64,000 nt of DNA from Bacteroidota bacterium (GCA_016185125.1 JACPOC010000027.1:1-64000); one strand, 5' to 3'; shown: positions 45,777-54,693, numbered from the stretch's first letter. Notes: generated by a model from the sequence alone, not told the origin. Numbers and translations: made by a program.

Positions 45777-46667
45777 ATGAAAAACTATTCTACAATTTTA
45801 CTGGTTACATTATCAACATTAGGAGTGGCGCAATCTATTTCTGTTAAAGAAACAAGTGCCGGTTTTAGCACCGGAAGTCAGAACGCGGTGATGACCACCA
45901 TTACAGGATGTACCGCAGATCATGCAATAGATCAGTGGAAAAAAGTGTTGAAGGATTTTAAAAATGAAAAAGTAAAAGACAATAACAATGAAGTTTTTGG
46001 AGATAATATTGTAATTAAGGACTGGGGTAATAATCCGGTAGATTTTTATACCAAGTTTGATGAAGATAAAAAGGCTAAAACAGTAAAAATGTTTACCGCG
46101 GTAGACCTTGGCGGAACTTATTTAACATCTTCTAACAATAAAGATAAATATAAATTTGTTGAGCAACTAACAAAAGATTTTGCGGTTAAAATGACCTTAT
46201 CGCCTATGCATGAAGCTTTAGCAGAATCTCAGAAAACGCTTTCAAAGCTGGAAGATAACCAAAAGAATCTTGAAAAAGATAAAAGAAATTTGCAAGACGA
46301 TATTACCTCTTATAAAAATAAAATAGTAAAAGCCGAAAAAGAAATTGCAGGTAAAGAGGTTGAAATTACTACAAAAAAAGGTGAGGTAGAGGTGCAGAAA
46401 AAAGTAGTGAATGCCAGTTCGGGTGCGGTTAATGAGCAGGCAAAATCTTCTCAAAAAATTTACGATAAACTCGAAGGTCAATTAAAAGATCTGGAAAAGG
46501 ATAGAAAAAATCTTAAAGAAGATATTTCAGATTATAATGCTAAAATCGCGAAAGCGGAGAGTGATATAAAAAAGAATGATGAAGAGCAGGTGAAGAAAAA
46601 GCAGGCTATCGAAAACCAGAAAAAAAATATTGACGAGCAAAAAAAGAAACTGGATTCGGTGAAGTAA
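45777..46667 (+). CDS. Secreted coiled-coil protein with an internal duplication
   Basis: This 296-residue protein has a signal peptide (MKNYSTILLVTLSTLGVAQ) and a globular part to about residue 140. A helical region follows with two copies of the same ~60-residue coiled coil: LEDNQKNLEKDKRNLQDDI then LEGQLKDLEKDRKNLKEDI, each ending in a KAE..I-K/E segment. Periplasmic location is inferred. No family recognised. Confidence 0.7.
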   Translation: MKNYSTILLVTLSTLGVAQSISVKETSAGFSTGSQNAVMTTITGCTADHAIDQWKKVLKDFKNEKVKDNNNEVFGDNIVIKDWGNNPVDFYTKFDEDKKAKTVKMFTAVDLGGTYLTSSNNKDKYKFVEQLTKDFAVKMTLSPMHEALAESQKTLSKLEDNQKNLEKDKRNLQDDITSYKNKIVKAEKEIAGKEVEITTKKGEVEVQKKVVNASSGAVNEQAKSSQKIYDKLEGQLKDLEKDRKNLKEDISDYNAKIAKAESDIKKNDEEQVKKKQAIENQKKNIDEQKKKLDSVK

Positions 46668-46715
46668 TTTTATCAGTAATTTATTGTTGATCGTTTATAC
46701 CCTTTATCACGGCAA

Positions 46716-47174
46716 TTACCGAACCTCTTTTATTGTATAGCTCACAGTGTTCATTTTGATTTGGTCCCCTTTTTTAGCCCCCATAAATTTAGTTCCTAAA
46801 GGTGATTGCGTTGAAATTGCGTAAAATATAATATTTTCAATTTGAATTTTTCCGATTCCTGAACTAAGAAAAAAATTAGCCTTATCCGTAAAAATTAAAC
46901 TTCCTTTTACTATATTCTTAGACTTTATGGCAAGGTTTATTTTCTGAAGTTCTTCTCTCTGATCGCTTAATTCCGCGATCTGCCGCGCTAAATTTTCCTG
47001 TTCAATATGCATTATGGATCGGGCAGTTTCGTATTTATCGCCTGCAGAGCTTTTTGTTTCGTTATTACCGGAAGCGGTTATAGAATCTAAAGCTGACTTT
47101 AATTCGGTAATTCTATCAAGGAGAATAGCAATACACTGCTTATATACCTTTTCTTTAAGTAATGTATTGTCCAT
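46716..47174 (-). CDS. GreA/GreB C-terminal domain-type protein
   Basis: This 152-residue protein has an N-terminal coiled coil (about 1-75, TELKSALDSI ... QREELQKINLA) and a C-terminal FKBP-like GreA/B domain with STQSPLGTKFMGAKKGDQI. The layout is that of a transcript-cleavage or Gfh/Rnk-like secondary-channel factor. The acidic tip residues of the coiled coil that define GreA are not clearly present, so it may be a regulatory relative. Upstream of tRNA-Ala in the opposite sense. Confidence 0.8.
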   Translation of the reverse strand: MDNTLLKEKVYKQCIAILLDRITELKSALDSITASGNNETKSSAGDKYETARSIMHIEQENLARQIAELSDQREELQKINLAIKSKNIVKGSLIFTDKANFFLSSGIGKIQIENIIFYAISTQSPLGTKFMGAKKGDQIKMNTVSYTIKEVR

Positions 47175-47226
47175 TTGTGGCAGAAAATTTATAAAAAATC
47201 CCGATAAGTGGGTTATAGTTTAAAGC

Positions 47227-47259
47227 AAAAAGCCTCTCCGAAATAGTGGAAAGGCTTTT
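47227..47259 (-). terminator. Terminator of tRNA-Ala
   Basis: AAAAGCCTCTCC and GGAAAGGCTTTT pair with one mismatch around an 8-nt loop, and T-rich sequence follows on the minus strand. It sits 10 bp past the CCA end of tRNA-Ala. Confidence 0.75.
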
Positions 47260-47268
47260 CTACTTTAT

Positions 47269-47345
47269 TGGTGGAGAATATCGGATTCGAACCGATCACC
47301 TCTTCACTGCCAGCGAAGCGCTCTAGCCAAATGAGCTAATCCCCC
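47269..47345 (-). tRNA. tRNA-Ala (anticodon GGC)
   Basis: This is a 77-nt cloverleaf with an encoded CCA. Acceptor GGGGGAT pairs with ATTCTCC using G-U pairs. The anticodon loop is CTGGCAG on stem CTTCG/TGAAG. The T arm has GGTTCGAATCC, discriminator A precedes CCA. All tRNA features look normal. Confidence 0.96.
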
Positions 47346-47392
47346 AATTTTAAAGAACATACATATAATTTCAACTTCACTCCCTGCGACGC

Positions 47393-47438
47393 GTCCCGTA
47401 GCATTACGGGACCAAATGAGCCAATCCCCATAGATTGG
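47393..47438. repeat. Two palindromes and a tRNA-Ala 5'-end-like fragment
   Basis: GTCCCGTA-GCAT-TACGGGAC (47393-47412) and CCAATC-CCCATA-GATTGG (47421-47438) are perfect hairpins. On the minus strand 47412-47429 matches 17 of 18 bases of the tRNA-Ala 5' end (GGGGATT-GCTCATTTGG). The 5'-end copy may be a partial duplication of the neighbouring tRNA. Confidence 0.55.
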
Positions 47439-47536
47439 AAACGCGAAATTATAAATTTTAAATGATTTATAATAATTTAAAATTTATAATCTAACATTTT
47501 TAAAGTTTGGCCTTCACTTCCACCATATCATAGCCT

Positions 47537-48187
47537 TCAATAATAGGCAGGTTCATCCGATTTTTTAGCTATCGGTTTTTTAGGAGCGTATTCTTTTATC
47601 GAAGCTACATCCACATTTCCATCGGCATAATTTTTTTCAGCCTTAATATCACCATTTTCATGAAATTCTTTTATTAAACCGCTTTCTTTTCCATTCGCAA
47701 AATTTCCTTCAATGGCTATTTGTCCGTTATCATAAAAATATTTTTGCGCGCCATCTCTTTTGCCCGATGGATTGAAAACAAATTCATGCTGAACCTGCCC
47801 GTTTTCATAATATAATTTGTAGTTGCCTACCCATCTTTGATTTTTCCAGTTTCCTTCTTCACTAATTTTTCCGTTTTCGTGGTACATGATGGCATAACCA
47901 TCCGGCCGACCGTTAACAAACGTTAATTTGTTTTTCATGTTGCTGTTGCAGTAGTACTCCACCCAAATTCCCGTTTTGCGGTTATCTTGGTATTTTCCTT
48001 CTTCCACCTTCTGTTCAGGTTGGTAACAAGTGCCGGGTTTATGTTTTCCCATAAGAATCCATTTGCCTTGTTTTTTTCCGTCGACGTCGATTCGATTTAC
48101 TGTATCATTGCCAACCACTTCCGAAGATTGCGATTGAGCATAAGATGCGCCACAAACAGTTATTAAAATATATAAAAGTTTCTTCAT
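47537..48187 (-). CDS. Secreted MORN-repeat protein
   Basis: Start ATG at 48187 (MKKLLYILITVCGASYAQ) gives a good signal peptide; the longer TTG-started frame adds three residues. Six or more MORN-type repeats follow (KWILMGKHKPG, GIWVEYYCNSNMKN, GNWKNQRWVGNYKLYYENGQ, GAQKYFYDNGQIAIEGNF, GLIKEFHENGDIKAE). Database entries often call such proteins YwqK-family antitoxin, but the signal peptide argues for a periplasmic or surface role here. Confidence 0.8.
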   Translation of the reverse strand: MKKLLYILITVCGASYAQSQSSEVVGNDTVNRIDVDGKKQGKWILMGKHKPGTCYQPEQKVEEGKYQDNRKTGIWVEYYCNSNMKNKLTFVNGRPDGYAIMYHENGKISEEGNWKNQRWVGNYKLYYENGQVQHEFVFNPSGKRDGAQKYFYDNGQIAIEGNFANGKESGLIKEFHENGDIKAEKNYADGNVDVASIKEYAPKKPIAKKSDEPAYY

Positions 48188-48345
48188 TCTAATCAAATTT
48201 ATAAATATTTATTAAGAATCTAAATTCTTTTAGCTCAAAATATATCTTTTATCGATTAACTCTTGAATAGTTAAGTACTATTTATTTTTACGAGTTTAAA
48301 ACACAAAGGTTACAAAAGCATAAAAAAATAACATTTTGCCCTGTT

Positions 48346-49434
48346 TTACCCCTCTTTTTTAAGAAAAGGAAGCTTTGCAATCCTTGCCTTTATTGGCTTT
48401 TCCCGAATTATGATAAAAATTTCACTTTCCGGTTTAGCCCACTCCGTTTGCACATAGCCCATTCCAATTGCTTTATTTAAGGTTGGAGATTGGGTTCCGG
48501 AAGTTACTTTGCCTATAATTTTTCCTGTTGAATCGGCTATAGGATAGTTGTGGCGCGGAATACCCCGGTCTATCATTTCAAAACCCACTAATTTTTTAGA
48601 AACCCCGTTTTTCTTTTGCTCCTCAATAGCCGTGCGATTAGTGAAATCTTTCGTGAATTTGGTAATCCAACCCAAACCCGCTTCAATTGGCGAAGTTGTA
48701 TCGTCAATATCATTTCCGTACAAACAAAAACCCATTTCCAGCCTTAGTGTATCGCGGGCGCCAAGGCCAATGGGTTTAATGTTAAATTCTTTGCCGGCCT
48801 CAAAAATTGCATCCCACATTTTTTCGGCATCTTTATTAGGTACATAAATTTCAAAACCTCCCGCCCCGGTATATCCTGTATTGGAAATAATCACATCGTT
48901 AATGCCTGCCATTTTACCTATAGTGAATGAATAATATTCCATGGAGGAAAGATCAACGTCTGTTAGCTTTTGAAGCGTGGCAATAGCTTTAGGGCCTTGT
49001 ACGGCCAGCAAACTGGTGCTTTCCGAAACATCCGTCATTTCCACGCCGTATTTATTGAATTTCGAGATCCAATCCCAGTCTTTTTGAATATTCGAGGCAT
49101 TAACCACCAAATAATACTCGTCTTCTTTGCGGCGATAAACCAATAAATCATCAACAATTCCACCTTTTTCATTTGGTAGGCACGAATACTGAACTTTTCC
49201 GTCTGTTAATTTGGAAGCATCGTTTGATGTTACTTGTTGAATAAGATCCAGTGCTTTTTCTCCTTTTAATAGAAATTCACCCATGTGGCTCACGTCAAAT
49301 ACCCCAACGCCTGTTCGAACAATTTGATGCTCTTCGTTAAGTCCTGTATAGGAAACAGGCATATTGTATCCTGCAAATGGCACCATTTTTGCACCAAGCG
49401 CAATGTGTTTATTTGTGAGAGCTGTGTTTTTCAT
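48346..49434 (-). CDS. gcvT: GcvT, aminomethyltransferase of the glycine cleavage system
   Basis: This 362-residue T-protein releases ammonia and passes a one-carbon unit to tetrahydrofolate from aminomethyl-lipoyl H-protein. Features are [27 protein letters not shown], the folate-site [28 protein letters not shown] and the C-terminal [21 protein letters not shown]. Full length. Single gene. Confidence 0.97.
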   Translation of the reverse strand: MKNTALTNKHIALGAKMVPFAGYNMPVSYTGLNEEHQIVRTGVGVFDVSHMGEFLLKGEKALDLIQQVTSNDASKLTDGKVQYSCLPNEKGGIVDDLLVYRRKEDEYYLVVNASNIQKDWDWISKFNKYGVEMTDVSESTSLLAVQGPKAIATLQKLTDVDLSSMEYYSFTIGKMAGINDVIISNTGYTGAGGFEIYVPNKDAEKMWDAIFEAGKEFNIKPIGLGARDTLRLEMGFCLYGNDIDDTTSPIEAGLGWITKFTKDFTNRTAIEEQKKNGVSKKLVGFEMIDRGIPRHNYPIADSTGKIIGKVTSGTQSPTLNKAIGMGYVQTEWAKPESEIFIIIREKPIKARIAKLPFLKKEG

Positions 49435-49470
49435 TGGTATTTTTCTAAGTATAAAAGAGTGACGAATTTA

Positions 49471-49509
49471 AACAAAAAACCCCGAATACACTGTGGTATT
49501 TCGGGGTTT
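49471..49509 (-). terminator. Terminator after the thiolase gene
   Basis: AAACCCCGA (49477-49485) pairs with TCGGGGTTT (49501-49509), followed on the minus strand by TTTTTTG. It is placed downstream of the thiolase stop at 49548. Confidence 0.8.
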
Positions 49510-49547
49510 GATTGACAATTTTATTATTGACAATTAAAAAAACGGAA

Positions 49548-50726
49548 TTAATCTACATTTTCAATTACCATGGCACTGGCACCACCGCCACCGTTACAAA
49601 TTCCGGCAGCACCGTACTTTGCTTTATTTTGCTTTAACACATTAATTAAAGTCACAATCACTCGGGCACCGCTGGCTCCCAAAGGATGACCTAACGAAAC
49701 CGCTCCGCCGTTAACATTCACTTTTGAAGCATTTAAATTCATTAATTTAATGTTGGCCAACCCCACCACACTAAAGGCTTCGTTTAATTCATAATAGCCA
49801 ATATCACTCATTTTTAAACCTGCTTTTTCAACCGCTTTAGGTACAGCAATACTTGGCGTGGTAGTAAATAATTCGGGCGCTTGTTCAGCATCAGCAAATG
49901 ATTTGATTTTTGCAAGAGGTTTTAAGCCTAATTCATCCGCTTTTTCTTTGCTCATTAAAACCAAAGCAGCCGCGCCATCATTCATGGTGCTGGCGTTAGC
50001 GGCAGTAACTGTTCCGTCCTTTTGAAACACCGGCTTTAATCCGGGTATTTTTTCAAAATTTACGTTTTTATATTCTTCATCTTCAGCAAAAATAATATCG
50101 CCTTTTTTAGTTTTAACCGTAACAGGAACCACTTCCTCTTTAAACTTTCCGGCACTCCACGCGGCAGCAGAACGTTTGTAAGATTCAATGGCAAAAGCAT
50201 CTTGATCTTCGCGGGAAAACTTATGATCTTTGGCGCAAAGCTCGGCGCAATTTCCCATAGGAACATTGCCGTAAACATCTGTTAATCCGTCTTTTGCAAG
50301 TCCATCGATAAGCGTAACATTGCCATACTTTGCTCCCCAGCGGGTGTTTTCTGAGTAAAAAGGCACAGAACTCATGTTTTCCATTCCGCCGGCTACAACT
50401 ACATCGTTATCTCCAAGCATAATACTTTGCGCTGCCAGTGCAATTGATTTCATGCCGCTGGCGCAAACTTTATTAACGGTTGTGCAGTTAACCGAATCGG
50501 GCAAACCTGCAAATTTTGCTGCCTGGCGGGCCGGAGCCTGGCCAAGATTAGCCTGCATTACCGAACCCATAAACACTTCGGTTACTAATTTTGGGTCTAA
50601 TTTTATTTTATCGAGTGCGCCTTTAATGGCAGCTGCTCCTAATTGTGTGGCAGAAACTCCTGCAAGCGATCCTCCAAAGGAACCTAAGGCTGTTCTTACC
50701 GCGGAAACTATATATACTTCTTTCAT
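49548..50726 (-). CDS. Acetyl-CoA C-acetyltransferase (thiolase)
   Basis: This 392-residue thiolase joins or splits acetyl-CoA and acyl-CoA. The nucleophile Cys88-type site is NKVCASGMKS. Other sites are the NEAFSVVGLANI His/Glu region, GGAVSLGHPLGASGAR and the second cysteine in ICNGGGGASAMV. The length and GHPLGASG motif fit AtoB/PhaA type biosynthetic thiolases. Role in beta-oxidation or short-chain acyl synthesis cannot be separated from sequence. Confidence 0.93.
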   Translation of the reverse strand: MKEVYIVSAVRTALGSFGGSLAGVSATQLGAAAIKGALDKIKLDPKLVTEVFMGSVMQANLGQAPARQAAKFAGLPDSVNCTTVNKVCASGMKSIALAAQSIMLGDNDVVVAGGMENMSSVPFYSENTRWGAKYGNVTLIDGLAKDGLTDVYGNVPMGNCAELCAKDHKFSREDQDAFAIESYKRSAAAWSAGKFKEEVVPVTVKTKKGDIIFAEDEEYKNVNFEKIPGLKPVFQKDGTVTAANASTMNDGAAALVLMSKEKADELGLKPLAKIKSFADAEQAPELFTTTPSIAVPKAVEKAGLKMSDIGYYELNEAFSVVGLANIKLMNLNASKVNVNGGAVSLGHPLGASGARVIVTLINVLKQNKAKYGAAGICNGGGGASAMVIENVD

Positions 50727-50751
50727 AATTATTATGGGTTTTAAATCGCGC

Positions 50752-50759
50752 CAAATTTA
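50752..50759 (-). promoter_or_regulatory. -7 promoter box of the thiolase gene
   Basis: Minus-strand TAAATTTG matches TAnnTTTG exactly, about 25 bp before the ATG at 50726. It is divergent from the rsgA promoter. Confidence 0.5.
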
Positions 50760-50789
50760 GTGTTTTAATTAAAGGAAAGACGTTAAATG

Positions 50790-50816
50790 TTGTAAACACT
50801 TTTATGAGTAATTTTG
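50790..50816 (+). promoter_or_regulatory. Promoter of rsgA, deciding its start codon
   Basis: TAATTTTG (50809-50816) matches TAnnTTTG, with TTG at 50790-50792 16 bp upstream. An earlier in-frame ATG at 50804 lies inside the promoter, so the true start is ATG at 50822, just 6 bp after the box. Confidence 0.55.
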
Positions 50817-50821
50817 CCGTG

Positions 50822-51754
50822 ATGCAGGGAACGGTCATAAAATCAACAGGAAGCAATTATATTGTAAGAGTAGAGGGTAAATTATATAACTGTAAGCTAA
50901 AAGGTAAATTGCGTTTGGACGGGAGGAAAACCACAAACCCTACTGCCGTGGGCGATATGGTAGATATAGAACTCGAAAATAAAACCGATGGGAATATCAC
51001 AAAAATTCATCCCCGTAAAAATTACATTATAAGAAAATCGCTTAACTTAAGCAAGCAGGCGCATATTTTAGCCAGCAATATCGATCAGGCGGTTTTAATT
51101 GCTACTATCGTGGCTCCGCGCACAAGTTTAGGATTTATCGATCGCTTTTTAATTACGGCGGAAGCCTACAGTATTCCCGCAAAACTTATTTTTAATAAAA
51201 TTGATTTGCTGGATGAAGAATTACTTGAAATGCAGCAGCAAACCATTGATTTGTACGAAAAAATAGGCTACCCTTGCTTTAGCGTGAGCAGCTATGAAAA
51301 AAAACAAGTGGAAGAATTACGAGAAATTTTTAAAAATAAACTTACTTTAATTGCCGGGCATTCGGGGGTTGGAAAATCAACTTTCATTAATGCGCTGGAA
51401 CCAAATTTGGCAATCAGAACAGGCCAAATTTCATCGGCTCATTTAAAAGGAATGCATACCACTACCTTTGCCGAAATTCATCCTTTAAGTTTTGGTGGAG
51501 ATATTATTGATACTCCCGGAATAAAAGAATTGGGTTTGGTAGAAATGAAAAAAGAAGAAATCGGACATTATTTTCCGGAAATGCGACACCGCATGGGCGA
51601 ATGTAAATTTAATAATTGCCTTCATGTAAACGAACCTAAATGCGCTGTACGCGACGCTTACCAAAGTGGAGAAATCTCTCCCGAGCGATACGAAAGCTAT
51701 TTAAAAATACTCAGCGGCGAAGAAATGGACTGGAAAGAGTGGGAGATAAGGTAA
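50822..51754 (+). CDS. rsgA: RsgA, ribosome small-subunit biogenesis GTPase
   Basis: This circularly permuted GTPase matures the 30S subunit. Motif order is G4 FNKIDLLD, G1 GHSGVGKS, G3 DTPGIKEL and a C-terminal zinc motif (C-x5-C-x-H-x5-C in CKFNNCLHVNEPKC). An N-terminal OB fold begins MQGTVIKSTGSNYIVRV. The start at 50822 was chosen over 50804 because the promoter box overlaps the earlier ATG. About 310 residues, normal for the family. Confidence 0.96.
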   Translation: MQGTVIKSTGSNYIVRVEGKLYNCKLKGKLRLDGRKTTNPTAVGDMVDIELENKTDGNITKIHPRKNYIIRKSLNLSKQAHILASNIDQAVLIATIVAPRTSLGFIDRFLITAEAYSIPAKLIFNKIDLLDEELLEMQQQTIDLYEKIGYPCFSVSSYEKKQVEELREIFKNKLTLIAGHSGVGKSTFINALEPNLAIRTGQISSAHLKGMHTTTFAEIHPLSFGGDIIDTPGIKELGLVEMKKEEIGHYFPEMRHRMGECKFNNCLHVNEPKCAVRDAYQSGEISPERYESYLKILSGEEMDWKEWEIR

Positions 51755-51910
51755 GTGACATTTCCTTAAAAAATCTAAAACAATACATCTTCCCCATCAA
51801 TTATTGGGGAGAAAGGTTCTCAATTAACGGAGCATGCTGATGGCATCTTTTTGATGATATTAAATTAGCGAACAATATTTGAATATAAAAGGTTTATTAA
51901 TAACAAATTT

Positions 51911-52570
51911 ATGGAAACAAAAAATGCAGTAGTTATAGGAGCCACCGGACTGGTTGGTAATCAATTAGTTGAAACACTCTTAAAAGATAGCCGATTCGAA
52001 AAGGTATTATTATTTTCCCGGCGTCCTAGCGGTTACGCCCATTCCAAATTAAAAGAGCATATTGTTGATTTTGATAAACGGGAAGAGTGGGAAAAGCTGG
52101 TGAAGGGAGATGTATTATTTTCATCCTTAGGCACTACCATTAAACAGGCCGGAAGCAAGGAAGATCAATATAAGGTAGATCACAGTTATCAATACCGTTT
52201 TGCTGACGCTGCGGCAAAAAACGGCGTTCCTGTTTATGTATTGGTATCTTCGGCCGGAGCCGATGTAAAGTCTAAAGTTTTTTACTCTCGGATGAAAGGA
52301 GAACTTGAGCGCGACACAAAAGCATTAGGATTTAAAAGCGTGTATTTTTTGCAGCCGAGTTTGCTTGCCGGCGACAGGAAAAAAAGTAGAATTGGCGAAA
52401 AGGCCGGCTTTGCTTTTCTTAAAATAGCAAACACATTGGGCTTCTTAAAAAAATACAAACCGGTGGACGCAACCAGTGTAGCCAAAGCCATGGTTAATTG
52501 CAGTTTTATTGCTCAAAACGGAACGCATACTATTGCTTTGGATAAAGTTACCGAAGTGGCAGGGATATAG
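51911..52570 (+). CDS. NAD(P)-binding Rossmann protein (HTATIP2/YwnB-like)
   Basis: This 219-residue short-chain-like oxidoreductase has the nucleotide motif VIGATGLVGNQL and an LVSSAGADVKSKVFYSRMKGELE segment with an S-x-K-x-x-E pattern similar to CC3/TIP30-type proteins, which lack classical catalysis. Reaction unknown. Stands between rsgA and kdnA in the same direction. Confidence 0.85.
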   Translation: METKNAVVIGATGLVGNQLVETLLKDSRFEKVLLFSRRPSGYAHSKLKEHIVDFDKREEWEKLVKGDVLFSSLGTTIKQAGSKEDQYKVDHSYQYRFADAAAKNGVPVYVLVSSAGADVKSKVFYSRMKGELERDTKALGFKSVYFLQPSLLAGDRKKSRIGEKAGFAFLKIANTLGFLKKYKPVDATSVAKAMVNCSFIAQNGTHTIALDKVTEVAGI

Positions 52571-52690
52571 TAGACAAAAAATAAATTTGTGAATAATATT
52601 ATAATGTTGGTTTACCAAAACGAACGTTGAATTATTATTGCTTCTTTCTCAGTCAATAATTCGTAAATTAGCCATTCAAAATTATATCTC

Positions 52691-53899
52691 ATGGCAGGAA
52701 CAGAACTATTTGGCGCGGAAGAGCGTAAAGAAATAAATGATGTAATGGAAACAGGTGTGCTTTTCCGTTACGGACATGATGCGCAACGCAACAATCACTG
52801 GAAAGCAAAAGACTTTGAAAGCGAAGTAAAAAAAATTACCGGCGCTAAATTTGCACATGCTATGAGCAGCGGTTCTACTGCAATAGCTACCGCCTTAGCG
52901 GCAAGCGGTATTGGTGCGGGTGATGAAGTCATCGTTCCTCCCTTTACCTTTATTGCCAGTGTAGAAGCCGTTTTATTTATAGGAGCCATTCCTGTTTTTG
53001 CCGAGATAGATGAAACACTTTGCTTAAGCGCGGAGGGAATTGAAAAAGCTATTACTAAAAATACAAAAGGTGTTTGCCTGGTTCACATGTGTGGCGGAAA
53101 TGCCGAAATGGATAGCATCATGGCTGTCATCAAAAAACATAATCTGATTTTAGTGGAAGATGCCGGACAAGCTTTTGCTTCGTCTTACAAAGGCACTTAT
53201 ACGGGTTTGTTTGGCAAAGCGGGAAGTTATTCGTTCGACTTTTTTAAAATTGCAACTGCGGGAGAAGGAGGCGTATTAGTTACCAACGATGAAGAAACCT
53301 ATAAAAAAGCGGATGTATACAGCGATCATGGTCACAGTCATGTTGGCGCGAAACGAGGCATGGAAGAGCATCCTTATTTAGGATTTAATTACCGCATTTC
53401 TGAATTGCATGCCGCTATTGGCCTTGCGCAAACCCGCAGAGTTCCCGGAATCAAAGAAAAAAATCAGCACAATAAAAAATTTATGCAAAAACTTTTATCT
53501 ACCAATAAGCATATTGGTTTTGCAAAAGTTGGCGATGAATCAGGTGACTCGGCTACCTTTTTAAATTTGCTGTTACCGGATAAAGACACTACGCAACGTG
53601 TAGTGAATGAGTTTAATAACGCAGGTGTGATGGGCTTTGATTATTGGTTTTTAAACATGTATCATTTTATTAATCAATGGGATCATTTAAAAAATCTTCA
53701 AACAGTTTCTAATTTGCCGGCACAAATTCTTGAACGTTCGCAAAATTACAACACAATGCAACTGCCCCAAACACAGGAAGTTGTGGGTCGTTTAATTTCT
53801 TTTAGCGTAAAAGTGGCATGGACCGAAGAGCAAATGAAGGAACTTGCTACAAACATCATTTCCTGCGTTGAAAAAGCGACAAAGCCGGTTAACGCTTAA
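52691..53899 (+). CDS. kdnA: KdnA, 8-amino-3,8-dideoxy-D-manno-octulosonate transaminase
   Basis: This 402-residue PLP enzyme of the DegT/AHBA family transfers an amino group to C8 of the KdnB product, making 8-amino-Kdo. Start AGTELFGAEERKEINDVME and VPPFTFIASVEAV closely follow Shewanella KdnA, and the PLP lysine lies at K186 (SYSFDFFKIATAGEGG), the same number as remembered there. YSDHGHSHVGAKRG and FNYRISELHAAIGLAQ add to this. kdnB lies 44 kb away at 7490-8572. The pair predicts an 8-amino-Kdo core in lipopolysaccharide. Confidence 0.87.
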   Translation: MAGTELFGAEERKEINDVMETGVLFRYGHDAQRNNHWKAKDFESEVKKITGAKFAHAMSSGSTAIATALAASGIGAGDEVIVPPFTFIASVEAVLFIGAIPVFAEIDETLCLSAEGIEKAITKNTKGVCLVHMCGGNAEMDSIMAVIKKHNLILVEDAGQAFASSYKGTYTGLFGKAGSYSFDFFKIATAGEGGVLVTNDEETYKKADVYSDHGHSHVGAKRGMEEHPYLGFNYRISELHAAIGLAQTRRVPGIKEKNQHNKKFMQKLLSTNKHIGFAKVGDESGDSATFLNLLLPDKDTTQRVVNEFNNAGVMGFDYWFLNMYHFINQWDHLKNLQTVSNLPAQILERSQNYNTMQLPQTQEVVGRLISFSVKVAWTEEQMKELATNIISCVEKATKPVNA

Positions 53900-53979
53900 T
53901 CGAATATGATTTAATGGTAACCTTGCAACGTTTTATTGTTCAAGATTTATTTGTGAAGATTAATTATTAGATAATTATT

Positions 53980-54693
53980 GTGCAGAAACATCTTTTACTT
54001 TTTAAAAAGTTACTGCAATTACAAAATATTAATCTTCATAAGGAGAGAGAAATCTTTTTGTTTTCATCTTCTAAAAAGCAGATCAGCATTGCTTTGCCCA
54101 ATGATCTTATCATAACAGCTCCTCAAAAATTAGTCGCGCTTATTCAGTCGCGCCTTGGTTTAAACACAACGGTTTTTGCGCGAAAATGCGAAGTACAAAA
54201 AATATCAAAAGTGGCAGCGGCAGAATTTCTGGATACATTTCATTTAATGAACTCTACCCAAAGTGCTTTTAATTACGGATTGTTTTATAAGAATGAATTG
54301 TTGGCAGTAGCTAGCTTTTCTAAAGGAAGAAAAATGAACAGATTGCCCGGTAATAAACGCTCTTTTGAACTCATACGCTTTTGTTGTAAAGAAGGAATTA
54401 CCGTAACAGGCGGACTCAGCAAACTTATTACTGCCTTTTGCAGCGAAAAAAATGCGGGCGACGTGATGACGTATATTGACAAAGAATTTTCGTCCGGAGA
54501 ATCATTTATAAAAGCTGGTTTTGTAAAACACGGTGAAACTGAACCGCTTTTTTTTATAGTGAATAAAAACTCATCGCAAAGAATTCCCTTAAAAGACAGA
54601 GCTGATAATTTTAACGCGGATACACATTCCCTCAAAAATACAAAGGGCAATATTAAATTGATTTTTACACCTCGCCTCAATGAAGGAGTATAA
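53980..54693 (+). CDS. GNAT-like protein of the phage Mom/homing-endonuclease-associated type
   Basis: This 237-residue protein starts at GTG 53980. The middle resembles the GNAT-like domain found in phage Mom-type DNA modifiers and some homing-endonuclease proteins: VFARKCEVQKI, NYGLFYKNELLAVASFSKGRK, FELIRFCCKEGITVTGGLSKLI and a TYIDKEFSSGESFIKAGF region. A hydrophilic N-terminal region precedes it. It overlaps miaA by 14 bp, so the two may be co-translated. The family match is by pattern memory and the reaction is unknown. Confidence 0.6.
   Translation: MQKHLLLFKKLLQLQNINLHKEREIFLFSSSKKQISIALPNDLIITAPQKLVALIQSRLGLNTTVFARKCEVQKISKVAAAEFLDTFHLMNSTQSAFNYGLFYKNELLAVASFSKGRKMNRLPGNKRSFELIRFCCKEGITVTGGLSKLITAFCSEKNAGDVMTYIDKEFSSGESFIKAGFVKHGETEPLFFIVNKNSSQRIPLKDRADNFNADTHSLKNTKGNIKLIFTPRLNEGV

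Noticed and set aside
50374-50760. 128-codon plus-strand gene
   Set aside because: Antisense to the thiolase, whose active-site motifs are complete.
50804-50821. Earlier ATG for rsgA
   Set aside because: This ATG lies within the promoter box and adds residues unlike the family start.
54285-54680. 131-codon minus-strand gene
   Set aside because: Antisense to the GNAT-like gene, no recognisable motif, and the plus frame explains the region.
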